The notes under the pieces: model-generated | What the model was told of the DNA's origin: nothing | What the model saw: only the letters and a program-made list of their open reading frames with translations | The model's database searches: none | DNA from: Strigamia acuminata | Lineage: Eukaryota > Arthropoda > Chilopoda > Geophilomorpha > Linotaeniidae | Assembly: GCA_949358305.1 (NCBI GenBank) | Contig: OX442316.1 | Location: forward strand, 10,602,001-10,666,000 | Reading direction: 5' to 3' | DNA length: 64,000 bases | Translations under genes and position numbers: made by a program | Shown here: piece by piece, positions 11,381 through 22,671 of the stretch | How positions within the stretch are numbered: position 1 is the first letter of the stretch | Layout of the letters: every line of letters begins with the position of its first letter

Positions 11381-13609
11381 TTATAAGATATTAATCTGAA
11401 AAATCATTACGACCAACTGAGCAAGAAATAAAAATCCAAACAAAATGCGGATTAATATAAAAGGTGGTTCTACTTCAAGTGTATCCTTATTGGATTTTAA
11501 GGGTGCTTGAATTCTCCTACGGCCAGTCAGAATGGCATTTGTAGCTCCATCCCACGTGTGAGGCCCATTCAAGCGATACTGATATGGATAACAAGGCCCC
11601 AAATACATAGACATAAACAGACGAGGGTCAGTAAAGAAAATCGTAGCCAAATGAGGCTTAGCACCAATCATTTCTGCAATCGAATCGACATACTCTACGT
11701 AATTGACTTGGATAGTGTGGCGCGGACTGCTGACAAAATATTTTCCCAAGTAATTATTCCGGTCTTCGATATCCTTCATCATCGCCCTCTCGCCGGGCAA
11801 ATGACACTTTCCCTATAATGAAGAAATTAATTTGTTTTAAATAAATAATAATTTTTAAATTATATTTACCATGAAGACTCGGAGTGCCCATCTGCATTGA
11901 ATTTCTGAAATTGGCAAAATGGACCCGAGCGGCTGAACGAGTCCAATAACACACAACGTTGGATGCTTCAAGTTTGTCGGGAACACGTTTTTATAAAACG
12001 TTGAGCGGTTTTCTTTTAAAGATGGAAAGACTTCGTCCGCTACAAATGGAAATGCGATCGTATACCCTGTTGCGAGAATAACCGAATCGATTGGGTATTC
12101 GACATCATCTTCTCCTTTGAAAACGACCCCATTTTCAGTGAAATGATCAATGTCGCTTTTGACTGATAGAGTTCCAGATGCAATTCTATTGGGCAGGTCA
12201 TCATTAACCATAATGTGTTGCTCTAATATCCTATGTTTTGGACGGAGTTGGTACAGTTGGTGATCAAAACGGTGATTCACCTATAGAAAATTGAAGAATA
12301 AAATACTCTGTATGGTATACATATTCATCGTTTCAAAGTGACAAATTTGCCACATTTTGATGAACATTCATCAAGTCACTTCTGTTAGTCAGGCTATCAA
12401 AAATCGATCGTTATTTGTGCTTAAGTAACTCTTTTCGTGCATATGCAATGGTGCAGTTGTTTTTTATATTTATATTTATATTTATCAGTATAACACGGAC
12501 GTTTTTTTAAATGTTTACCATTGCTTCCATGCCTGCATTTGTTAGGCCCCATGGCATGTAGGCCATCATGTGAGCAGCAAAACGGCTCAACATAGCCACG
12601 TCCAAAGGATAACCGTTTACAGACACTCGATTCATGACCCAAGTACCACGACGTGTACTAAGATAAACCTAGAAAAAAGAAAATGGGAATAAATGAATTA
12701 ATAAATGAATAAATAAATAAATTTTATTTTTTTTTTAACATGTTTAGCTATTCGACTGAGCTCGACTGCCACATCGCCGCCAGAGTTGCCAATCCCAACA
12801 ACAAGTACATTCTTATCTTCATAGCCTTTTGGAACTTTGTAGGAATGAGTGTGGATTTTGTCTCCTTTAAACTCATCTAACCCTGAAAATTGAGGCGTGT
12901 GTGGATACACATGATGACCAATGCAGATCATAACAGCATCGAAAATCTCTTCCGTGACGACTTCCTGACTCTATTTTATAAAAAAAAAAATTATATATAG
13001 GTCAATTTAATTTTTTAAATATAAATTTTCATCTCCTGAAGAAGAAAGTTGACAAATGACCTTTCAAGCTGCATTCGAACTTCCAAGATGGAATAAAAAA
13101 CTGACCTAGTCCATTTCCTAAATAAACAAAATTTTACCTGAATTTTTACTACCCATTTTCCAGTCGTTTCGTAATCACTCGCATATTTCACTCCAATAAC
13201 TGAATGGCTGTATAGGATGTACTCGTTTAAGTCAAAAGCTTTGGCATAGTCTTCCAAATATTTGACCACACTCGTGTTATGCATAAAATTGGCCAATTCA
13301 TTCGCGGGAGGGAAATCGCTGAACGCACTCAACTCTTTACTGCTGTTTATAATGGTCGATTTCATAACAGATGGAACTCCTTCCTCATCTTCATTTCTAT
13401 TTTTTTTGTAATATACATATAATTTCGTAAAATTATTAACTTAAAAGGTGTAATTATCTTCAATTATATATAATTTACCTGTATCTCCATAAACCTCCAA
13501 AATTGTTTGTTTTTTCATAACAAACTGGAATACATTTTTCTTCTAAACAAGTTTTGATAGCGGTTAATCCGCTAGGCCCAGCGCCAATTACGCAAACTCG
13601 TTTTTCCAT
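11381..13609 (-). CDS. Flavin-containing monooxygenase, copy C (6 exons)
   Basis: Exons 13609-13479, 13396-13138, 12970-12740, 12668-12519, 12280-11870 and 11812-11381; exon lengths are the same as in copy B (131, 259, 231, 150, 411, 432) and give 537 residues. It has the FAD motif GAGPSG, signature [16 protein letters not shown] motif GIGNSG, an intact ATGY (B has GTGY) and the C-terminal hydrophobic anchor. I start at the Met preceding KRVCVIGAG; the frame stays open about 18 codons further upstream, but the paralogues start at this Met. Exon 4 differs from B more than the other exons do. Role as for B: ER xenobiotic-type N/S-oxygenation inferred from family. Confidence 0.93.
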
Positions 13610-15631
13610 TGGGGAATCTTTAAATGCAAATGAACAGTGATTATTAATGTGCACAGCTGTCAATCAAACTGCAAAATTTTATCTCTGTGCTTAATTCCAT
13701 ACTACTGTCAAAAGCTATTATCTGTGACACTTGTCTGTATTGGTTGTGGATAATACGTAATATTACTATATAGAAGGTTAGATTTTCGATTTGATCTCTG
13801 GAATGAATACAAATTTTTAGTTTTGCTGGTGTCATGTCAGTGGTTTGAGTCGTTGTACAGGGTGCCAACGACACTTGTCCGGGCCCCGTTGAACTGCTGA
13901 GATTTACGACCCCTTCAAATGCTTATGTGCATAAATTATATTATCAAGTGGTTGTAATCTGTCTTGAACTCATTAATTCACAAAAGTCTGCCTGCCTTTC
14001 TGATTTTATTTATTAAAGATTCCTCTTTGATTGTCGAACAGTCATCTATATGACTGTTAATCTACAAGCACATGACCATGACCATGAGGTGTATTTCCTG
14101 CCTTTTCAACCATATAAATTGTGCCAATTACGCACAAATTTTTTTCCTTCTTTAAAAAATTTTTAAAAAAATTTAAAATTAATTTTAAAAAAAATATAAA
14201 ACTGTGACCGAAGTTCAATTTAAATACACGACACACGTTAATTTTTTTTTTAAAAATCTATGTTTGTAAATATATACTCGTATTAAGTTGACAACAAAAA
14301 TTAATTACCTTAAAATGTTCGCCAAAAATTGTCCTCAATTGTCAACGCACAAGAAAATAAAAGTTTCAATGTTGTTTTCCAGCACCAGCAGTCAAACTAT
14401 CTCCTATCAGTAGTTGCAAGTGTGTGGCGACGATATAGACGGGCTGAGACCACAGCCCAGGTGTCAAGGACGTTATGGAGCATTAACGCCGCCTATGATG
14501 GTCTAGTAACACTACCAACACAATTATGACAAGAAATTAAATTCGTACGACTGCCAATAACTTTACTCATAAAAAGCTAACTACACACTACATACCATCA
14601 TGGTTTTATATACCTTTTACATGAAATAGCTTTATCGTGCTCTTGCATTCAATACAAAAATAATAACCCGACAGTATGCATCAATCAGCTGGTTTATCAA
14701 ATTATCAGTCATAATACTTTGAATGTCACAATATTACAGTAAGTCGATTAAAAGGGAATTATATTATAAAAATAAATATAAACACAAAATAATTATCAAG
14801 TTCTCGTAGCGCTAGTAACTGAAGTCATACGTGAGCGAAGTAGAGACCGCACGGTGGGCGAGTCCCAATGAACGTGATCTTTGTCGGACAATAATCTTAA
14901 ATCCTTTAAGTATTTGACGGCAGTAAATTAAACACACTTCACATAATTAAATTATTAAAACAAACTAATAAGTATTTCTTTCTTTGGCATAAAGTAATTA
15001 AATTAACTACATAATGGGCGCTATAGCTCCCAACTGAAAATAAAAATTTTATTACACAATGACAATGCGTTTTAACCCTTGAAGGCGTAAGGCTATATGG
15101 ATTTATGGACAAGCTGTTTCTTTAATAGGAAAATTTTTATCCTATCCATTTTTTTTTGCTGAAAATTTGTGTTTTTGTTTATATGGTGTCAGACTTAGAC
15201 TCATGAAATTTGTATGTATTAGTTGTTTATTTAATTATTTATTCTGAATTGAAATTTTCAGCCCCTTAAAGCTCCAGCATAATTTTTAGCTGGCTTTGCT
15301 GCTTCAGTAAAGAACCTTTTTGCATTTACTGGTAGTGTTTAAAACCACCACCAGATGGTTCAAACTTCATTATTATTGCGCTCTTATGCCTCCGCGAAAA
15401 CACAATTCCATCACAGAAGTGCGAGGCAAAAACGTTTATACCATTTGCGTAGGAAAACGACTTTAAAAAATTACATTATTGTTAAAATTGCTATATAAAA
15501 TTTCGATAAAATTTTCAGAAATACTAGCCGTTCAGTAAATGAAAGCCCATTTTTATATTTAAAAAAAAACAACAACAACAGCAACGAATCAACAATTTAA
15601 ACAGGCTTAAACTATATTAAACATGGCAATT
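13610..15631. other. Intergenic region upstream of FMO-C
   Basis: The first 800 bases include duplicated 5' flank of the FMO unit. The rest is AT-rich with no splice-supported open frame on either strand; the longest frame (14329-14529 plus) has no recognisable content. I see no gene, repeat array or RNA here. Confidence 0.55.
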
Positions 15632-16054
15632 TCAAAGTCGGGCACGACAAACAGTACCTTCAATTATTAAATCTTTGTGGGTCTCTAAGAACCGTTCGTG
15701 TTCCATGTTAGGTGGCACATCTAACAGAATTTAATTAATGTTAAAACAGTTAAAATGATATTAAAAACAACAACAACAAAAAAACACTTACCCAAATGAC
15801 GCCAAAGAAATGAAAGCATTAGTTTATTATTTATATCCGTAGCTAGAAATCGATCCATTCGCGACCCCATTCCAAAAGCTTTACGAGCCCAGGAACTCGC
15901 TAGGAAAGGAATATCCGACTGATTTTGATGAGCTAAACCTCTAAAAAATATATATAAATTATTATTTTTCATTAAAACATTTAAATTTATATTTAAATTT
16001 TCACCTTATCGTTACCATTCTGCGAGACTTTTCGAGAGACTCCAATGCTCGCAT
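15632..16054 (-). CDS. Small uncharacterised protein, 3 exons
   Basis: Exons 16054-16005 (ATG start), 15940-15792 and 15720-15632. All junctions are GT-AG, the phases agree (2, then 1), and the sum is 288 bases = 95 residues plus stop, which is unlikely by chance. There is an in-frame stop just upstream of the ATG. The product is charged and slightly basic, with no signal peptide or membrane segment that I can see; a conserved-looking core reads DIPFLASSWARKAFGMGSRM. I do not recognise the family. It lies 186 bases downstream of the stop of another minus-strand gene end, so the two could be separate neighbours, or this could be a later exon set of a larger gene. Confidence 0.6.
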
Positions 16055-16240
16055 TGTTTATAGATTTTTGGCAGTTTGGAAATATTCGGAGTTAATAAAA
16101 AAGATTGGTTGTTATACGGTTTGACACATGTGTATTTCCGTTTTCACTGGCAACATCCAAGCATCTAATGCTACACCGACACTGTGGAGTAAGAAGTTAT
16201 GACAGTATTCTTATCACCAACTAATGTTCTACTCGATTTA

Positions 16241-16780
16241 CTAAAATCTCTTATCGTTTGCTAGTGTTGCTATGGTCGTGAAATTAGGATCCATCACATT
16301 ATGAACCATTCTGCCTCGATTTAAACTAGTTAAAACATCTAATGTTTTCATGCAATCAGCTGCTCTTTGATGAACCTGCGAGATGTAGAAAATTAAATTT
16401 AAATTAAAATAAAATAAAATAGAATAACTGTAGTTACTTGGTTATTCCTCACGATAAATTCTTTCAATGGCTTTTGCACTCTTAAATAATAAACAGATTC
16501 TACAACGTAACTCGGAGCAGTACCATCGGTCGAGGTTGAGGAACGACAAGAAGAAGAAAAAACTTCGTCCTCGTCGTCACTAGGACATTTATTTACATCA
16601 CGATAGTAATAAGGATAACAAGCGGAGCGGTCCCTGCAATAAAATTAACATTACTTCAAATTAATCGAAGAAAGATGATACAACCGTCGATCAAGAAACT
16701 CCAAAACGATTCGATCGCCATTTTCTTCTTCTTCACGATCAATTCTGGAGTGGCATTTACTACCAACCAAAGTGCTCTAG
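16241..16780 (-). CDS. 3' part of an unrecognised minus-strand gene
   Basis: Two exons join cleanly: 16633-16438 (acceptor TTGCAG, donor GTAACT, acidic and Ser-rich middle) and 16375-16241 (ending in TAG). The junction is phase 0 and gives an uninterrupted frame of about 110 residues ending LANDKRF. Further upstream (about 16690-16765) a Glu-rich segment containing GDRIVLEFLDR can be joined through a 53-base GTTGTA...CAG intron, but that donor is weak and the true start is not resolved. Function unknown. It might continue upstream or be a fragment. Confidence 0.42.
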
Positions 16781-16794
16781 GATTGCCAATTTCG

Positions 16795-16842
16795 GAATGG
16801 TTAAACCCAGAGAAATTCTCGCGGTTTAACCACTCCGATTTA
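16795..16842. repeat. Imperfect palindrome in the promoter-side region
   Basis: GGTTAAACC near 16798 and GGTTTAACC near 16832 are exact reverse complements separated by a loop of about 25 bases. The flanks also partly pair. It lies upstream of the unrecognised minus-strand gene and could be a transcription-factor dyad or a small hairpin. Confidence 0.4.
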
Positions 16843-17079
16843 AGCAGTCTGATCGAACCCAACAAAATTCAATGTGCACTACGAAATGAAATCGGTCCTT
16901 AAAATTAGCAAATGTATTAAATTTTATTCATTTTGTTAACTATCAAAAACTCCAAATTTAGAATGACAAATCAAGACAATGGGAGACTATTTATAAAAAT
17001 AATAAATTTCGGTGATGACATCTCAGTGTGTGATATCTTGTAATATTGTCCCATCGTTAAGTCGCAGGCGGAATTTTGA

Positions 17080-19464
17080 TCAAAGTTCTTGGTGTTTGAG
17101 GTGATTCATTACAAATTCAAACAAAGAATCCATATCTCGACCACCGCTGTACTCTTTTAACCGTTTACCATTTTTGTAGAGCACCAAAGTTGGATAACCT
17201 TCAACCTAGCAAAAAAAAAAAAAAATTAAAAAAAAAAAATGTTAAAATTATCCATTAAAATCCTTTGACTATTACTTTCTGCTCTTGACACAAAGATTTG
17301 CATGTATCTTTGGTGCAATCAACTTCAGCTACGAAGACTTTCTCAGCAACTAATTTTTTGGCCAAACTTTCCCAAGTTGGGGCCAATCGTTTGCAATGAC
17401 CACACCTGTTCAATGTGTTCATCAAGTTCAATTAACCAAATCCTGCTATAAATCTTGCAAGAAATTTCTCACCAAGGAGCATAAAACTTTACAAAAGTCA
17501 ACCCACTTCCGACGGTTGATATGAAGTTTTCTGAATTTAAGACTACGACTGGGGCCTATCAAAAATACACAAAACAGTTAAACAGTATAAATTAAAAAAA
17601 AATTTATACATGCACAGTAATAAAAATGAAAGAAAGACCGAAAGAAATTTATCCATTACGGTTTGCACTGAGAAAGAAAACAAGAAATTTTGTTGTGTGT
17701 ATCAAAAAAATATCTGCGAAAATGGAAATTAAACAATATTGGAGCTGTCTTCAATTTAAACAATACATGCACTCGAGGTTGAAAACAATACATGCACTCG
17801 AGGTTGAAAACAATACACGCACTCGAGGTTGAAAACAATTATTAACAAATAATTGTTACATTTGCACATTTTGGCTTCTCATTGTTATCAACTCGCCCTA
17901 ATTTTAATCCAATTTCTACTGACATTTTTTGACTTAATTACCGGAGGATCTTCAGGCACATTCATATCTTCCCCTGTGTCTGTCTGCTGAGACGATTTTG
18001 TCTTCATTTGAGCTACATATTTCTTGAGATCTTCATGGTTACGTGGACCCTGATATTTTTCTACCTAATAAATTTAAACTACACCTTTAACTTTAAAAGT
18101 AAATAACGTAAAACTAAAATTTTATCAAAACTAACTCACCAATTTGCCATCATGTAGCCATAACAAAGTTGGATAACCTTGAATTTCAAACTCTGTGCAA
18201 ATTGCACGATTCGACATGCAATCGATCTTAGGGTGAAATAATTACTACAAAATTAATACTAGTTAAATTTGCTAATATAGTTACCTTTGCGATTGTAACG
18301 GATGAATCGTCCTCGTAACTCTGTGCCAACGTTTCCCATGTTGGTGCTAATTTTTGGCAATGTCCGCACCAAGGAGCATAAAATTTCACAAAGTTCAATC
18401 CGTGGTCGATATGTTGGCGAAACGTGGCCTCCGTTAATTCCTTTGGACCCTTTTTATCGCCAGTTGCGAGCAAAATATTCTCCTCGTTAATATGTTTCTC
18501 AGGCTAAAATGATTTTTTTTTGTTTTTTAACTACGAATTTATCGAACAAAATCGGGTCGGAATATTTCAAAGGCTGATGGACGAGCCACAGACTATGTGC
18601 ATTTGCATTTGCACTTACTGTTAACTACAAGTAGGTTCTTTATTTAACATTAAAAATATTTAAAAAAAAATTTAAAAATATAAAAAAAATTTAAATTTAA
18701 TAAAAAAAAAAGTTGTGTTCAATATTTCACCACCAAATTCAAGGAAATGCAGTCAAAAAAAGAAAGTTGAGATAAGGGAGTTGAAGAAATAAACCGACCT
18801 CAACAAAACAAAACGAAACATACTTGTCCATCTAATTCTAATCCCGTTTGTTGCTTCACGAAATTTACAAGCGAGTCTAAGTCCCTGGAACCTTTGTAAC
18901 GAACAGATTCCTTGCCAACTGGAAAATACTTCAACCTAAAAAAAAAGTTTTCAGTTAAAAATAAAATTAAAAAACTTAACAGTGTTTGTTCTACGTTGGA
19001 TATCCAGTAACGTCTTCCTCTGAGCACAGATCTGTATCTAAAGTGCAATCTACCTGGATAAAAATAAAATAATTAATTAATTGCTTATTTTTAGATTGTT
19101 TTATGCTCACCTTTGCAATAGTGACTAGTCTACTTTTGGCACTGTTGTATTTAGAACCTAATTCGTCCCAAGTTGGTGCTAATCGTTTACAATGTCCGCA
19201 CCTAAATCCGGATACATAAAAAAAATATTTTTAAAAAAAACGAAATATATTGTTTTTTTTTTATTTCCATTATTATCACCATGGGGCAAAGAACATTACA
19301 AAAGTGTTCCTAAGTGGCACTTCTTTTGAATAAGAAGCTTTGGAATATTTCAATACATTGCTACCGTAATCCTCCGCCGTCGTGCAAACGAGGCATATTG
19401 CAAATAAAAGAAATTCTAATTTCAGTCTCATTAAAGTCCTTCTCACAGCCACCGAAGTTTCCAT
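17080..19464 (-). CDS. TXNDC5: Thioredoxin domain-containing protein 5 (three-Trx protein disulfide isomerase)
   Basis: Ten exons: 19464-19280, 19201-19111, 19053-18995, 18935-18824, 18503-18285, 18226-18140, 18064-17942, 17555-17473, 17405-17276 and 17205-17080. Together they give 404 residues (human protein 432). There is an N-terminal signal peptide (LEFLLFAICLVCTTA). Three thioredoxin domains each carry the active site WCGHC, at cysteines 63/66, 195/198 and 321/324, each preceded by a FxAP motif and followed by a cis-Pro GYPT. The C-terminus is HQEL, a KDEL-like ER retrieval signal. Known role: ER disulfide isomerase/chaperone. The three domains repeat the same intron position in the middle of the active-site Trp codon (exons 1/2 and 8/9; lost in domain 2), showing internal duplication. 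The start lies back to back with RPLP1. Confidence 0.95.
17761..17835. repeat. Three-copy 25-bp minisatellite in a TXNDC5 intron
   Basis: The unit caatacatgcactcgaggtt plus gaaaa occurs three times in a row; the third copy has one change (cacgc for catgc). It lies in the intron between TXNDC5 exons 7 and 8. No function is evident. Confidence 0.9.
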
Positions 19465-19808
19465 GTTGTTTCAGTTAATGCTGAACTGCTGCTTTTGTTT
19501 TCTCCTAGAAACAAGAAATTTTTTTTTCAACTACTTAAAAACAATTTTTAAAATAAATTAAACTATTTTATTTTTTTTAAATACTTGTTAATCGTTGCAT
19601 TGAATTGGTTATTTATTTTATATCTAATTTTTAAATAGTTCTTTGCTGACGTCATTCAATTTGTGAGATTCTGCGAGCCTACTCCACTTCCGTATCCGTC
19701 ATTGTCGTCATTGTAAAAGTTGTCGTTTGTGAAGTGTACTGTTCTCGACACGAGCCAAGGCCTGATCCGGCGACATACACGTAATACATAAACCATCAAC
19801 CCTTAAAA
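19465..19808. promoter_or_regulatory. Bidirectional promoter TXNDC5 / RPLP1
   Basis: The 344 bases between the two divergent start codons contain a perfect CRE palindrome TGACGTCA (19647-19654) and an ETS-like ACTTCCG near 19685, followed by a less AT-rich stretch before the RPLP1 start. TXNDC5 is an ER-folding gene and RPLP1 is a ribosomal gene, so a shared growth- or stress-linked promoter is plausible. Which gene the CRE serves is inference. Confidence 0.5.
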
Positions 19809-20475
19809 ATGGCAAGTAAAGACGAATTAGCTTGTGTTTATTCAGCTCTCATTCTCCAAGACGATGATGTAGCCATCACAGTAAGTATTTCAATGTGCCA
19901 AATACCATCCAACGTGTTCACCAATTTCCATTGTTTCTTACAGCCGGAAAAAATAAACACGATTTTGAAAGCCGCGAAAGTAGAAGTTGAGCCATACTGG
20001 CCAGGTAAAAATTTATTTAATGTAATTTATCGTTTAAAAAAACGTCCAAAGATTAAAATTATCACATACTAACTGTTGAAATTGATGACATACCTGCAAT
20101 TATGAGGCCGTTTTAAAATTCAAATAAATCCAAATCTAATTTAATTCAATTTTAACTAAAGAAAACAAATTTATTTTCCACAGGTTTGTTCGCTAAGGCT
20201 TTGGAAAGCATCGATGTGAAATCCCTCATCACAAATCTAAGTTCCGGAGTTGGTGTTGGGGCAGCCCCCGCTGGAGGTGTCTCCGCCGCAGCCCCTGCTG
20301 GCGGTGCCGCAGCTCCCGCAGCCGCTGAAAAGAAAGAAGGTAATTTATCCCTCAAAAAAAGTCTAAAATACCAACAACTAAAAATCTTACTTTTTTTATT
20401 CCTACAGAGAAAAAGAAAGAGGAGCCCAAAGAAGAAGAATCTGATGACGATATGGGTTTCGGTCTTTTTGATTAA
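19809..20475 (+). CDS. RPLP1: 60S acidic ribosomal protein P1
   Basis: Four exons: 19809-19880, 19944-20004, 20184-20339 and 20408-20475, giving 118 residues (human 114). The N-terminal helical dimerisation domain begins [16 protein letters not shown]. An Ala/Gly/Pro-rich hinge follows, then an acidic stretch and the family's hallmark C-terminus [11 protein letters not shown], which contacts elongation factors. It works as P1/P2 heterodimers bound to P0 in the large-subunit stalk. A polyadenylation signal AATAAA sits about 6 bases after the stop. The gene converges on the ASB-like gene with only 91 bases between stop codons. Confidence 0.98.
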
Positions 20476-20566
20476 AGAGAAATAAAACATTGTCCGTTTC
20501 AACATATTATATGCTATTTATTTCCAATTTTGACACTTAAAGACTACATACAACATGCATTATAAA

Positions 20567-21989
20567 TCACAATGTTTTTAAGCCTACATAGTCCTTAATA
20601 CTGGTTGGTAAATCTAAACTTGTAACGAGATTATCAGCGCTTCGACCTAAAGAATTTCTTAAGACTATGCGACACATGAGCATCAATGGAGGGCATTCGA
20701 AAGCAATTTGATTTAACCACAACTTCAGAGATTCGTTTCTAATTTCGAGTAATAATTTCGGGTCTTTGAGCCACTTTTCGTTGCGCACGTTCACACTGGC
20801 AGCAACGAGGAAAAGCGCCATTTTGAAATTACCATCCCGCGCGAGATGGAAAAGTGGCGTCAAACCGAGTTCGTCTCGAGTGTCTAAATTACAACCAGCA
20901 CGGGTTAAGATCTCGATTAAATAATCTTCGTGCTCGAGAACGGCTAAATGTAAGGCGGTGTGTCCGAGACCAGTCCGAAGATTGAGATTACAACCACTGT
21001 TTATTAGAGTTTGTAATACTTCGGATTTCTTCGATCGTCGCCCAGTAATGGCGGCGTGCAACGCCGTTTCTCCAGATTTATTAGCCTGGTCCACTTTGGC
21101 TTTGTTGTGGACCAACGTCTCCACGATCTCTAAATTAATTGCTGCGGCACTCGTGACGAAGAGAAGCGGAGAATTGCCAAATATATCGCACGTATTAACA
21201 TCAGCGCCGAGAGAAATTAAATATTTGATGATTTCGTTATTGCCAAAAATGCACGCATGCACCAGTGGCGTTTTTCCTTCTCTGTCGTTACGTTCGATGT
21301 CAGATCCAGCCTCGATGAGCAATTTGATCACCTCTGTTCAATCAAAAAAATATTTTTATATATATTCAAACATGATCGCGCTGATTTTGTTTGTTTTTAC
21401 CGAGGGAAGATCTTTGAGCAGCCAAATGTAATGGCGTGTATCCTAGTGGCGTGACTGTTTTTACATTGGCTCTGCTTTTCAATAAAATAAACACTAAATC
21501 TTTGTATCCGTGAGAAACTGCTATGTGCAATGGGGTTAAACCGGACGAATCCGTCTGGTTTATGCTGCAACCCGATTGAATCAACAGTTGCACTAGAAAC
21601 ATAAATATAAATAATATTTTCATTTATAAAAAAAAAAAAGATGTGTGGAATTTTACCCATTTGTACATTTCCTCTTTCCGCGCAAAGGCAAATAGCTGGT
21701 CGTTTCTGGGAACCGATTTGAAACCGGATATCTGAATCGATTCCCAATTCAAGCAGCTGCCGAACATGTTTGATGTCATTTGTTTGAATGGCAACTAAAA
21801 GTCGACACTGCAAAATGCATAACGTCCCCATATGTGAATAGTGGGATGTCATCGAATAAAATCTAGAAAAAATAAAAATTATTTTAAACGATTTAAGTTT
21901 CAAAATAAAGCAACACATAATAAAATGTTTACTTGAATATAATTCCAAGGTTTCTTTCTGATTAAGTGACCTTTACCAGCACTTAACAT
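20567..21989 (-). CDS. Ankyrin repeat and SOCS box protein (ASB-like)
   Basis: Exons 21989-21933, 21807-21657, 21592-21401 and 21333-20567 give 388 residues. At least seven ankyrin repeats are visible (e.g. SGLTPLHIAVSHGYKDLVFI, GYTPLHLAAQ, GKTPLVHACIFGNNEIIKYL, GETALHAAI, GHTALHLAVLEHEDYLIEIL). The last 40 residues match the SOCS-box pattern: a PPLMLMCRIVLRNSLG segment (BC box) then DLPTSIKDYVGL. ASB proteins are substrate receptors of Elongin B/C-Cullin 5 ubiquitin ligases; the ankyrins bind substrate. I use the Met at 21989 because it leads directly into the ankyrin region; the exon's frame stays open to its acceptor (22018), so a further 5' exon may exist (an ATG-led frame at 22292-22074 does not join in phase). 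Which ASB orthologue it is, I cannot say. Confidence 0.82.
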
Positions 21990-22671
21990 CGGCCTTGTCG
22001 TTTCTTCAAGGACTCTTCTGTAATGCAAATATCATTATATAAACTTTACCAAACCTAAAGCAATATTTAAAAATTAAATATATACCGGTATGTATATACT
22101 GCAGTTATTCTCACCACATACCTGCAGATGCACAACTGAGAGGATGGAAAATATTTTACGATATTTACATTTCAGTTGGTTTGATTTATGTTTTCCAAGT
22201 GGCCCAGCGCCGTTACAAGAAACTAAAGCGACAGAGTCGATGGTGGCACCGTCGGTTGAAAACTGAACTAACCCGAGTGACGTGTCTAGCATTCTCCTTT
22301 TACGGTGCGGCTATTTAATTGGAACTGAGGTGATAAAAGCGTGGCGATTTAACCTCCCGTTTTTCCTACATATAATTAAGTATCAATCGTCTATTACTAG
22401 CAAATAGCGTGCATTGTAACTAACTCTTGAGGTTTGAAATGGTTAATTTGAACTAACGAGCAATCTGTGCGAACTAAACGAATTTCTAGTCTAGTCAGTT
22501 TTCTAAGCCTAAGCCTAACCGCATGTTTCCAGTATCCGCTATCTTTGTACTCTTAAAATAAACCTTGCATTGCATCGCTGCTGCTTGATGCAGAGGGTGT
22601 TTAACTTTGTGAGGAAAGAAGTGAAATTGACTAATAGGACTTTTCATTGCTTTGTCTTTGGCAGTTTTATC

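Larger units (their letters stand above)
7171..14400. repeat. Tandem segmental duplication (FMO-B and FMO-C units)
   Basis: Unit 1 is roughly 7171-10560 and unit 2 roughly 11381-14390. Coding exons match closely, and so does non-coding DNA: intron 2 (about 8730-8825 versus 13030-13130) is nearly the same base for base, and upstream stretches near 10495 and 14320 are still alignable. Unit 2 lacks some of the upstream spacer, so the offset falls from about 4.3 kb in the genes to about 3.8 kb upstream. Outer limits are approximate. Confidence 0.8.

Noticed and set aside
16656-16902. Opposed frames of 69 and 75 codons at 16.7-16.9 kb
   Set aside because: Both owe their length to the local palindrome and purine run; neither joins an exon in phase on its own strand with a good donor.
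22074-22292. ATG-led frame as first exon of the ASB-like gene
   Set aside because: Its donor (GTATGT after CTGCAG) is phase 0, whereas the next exon needs phase 2, so it cannot be joined as coding sequence.
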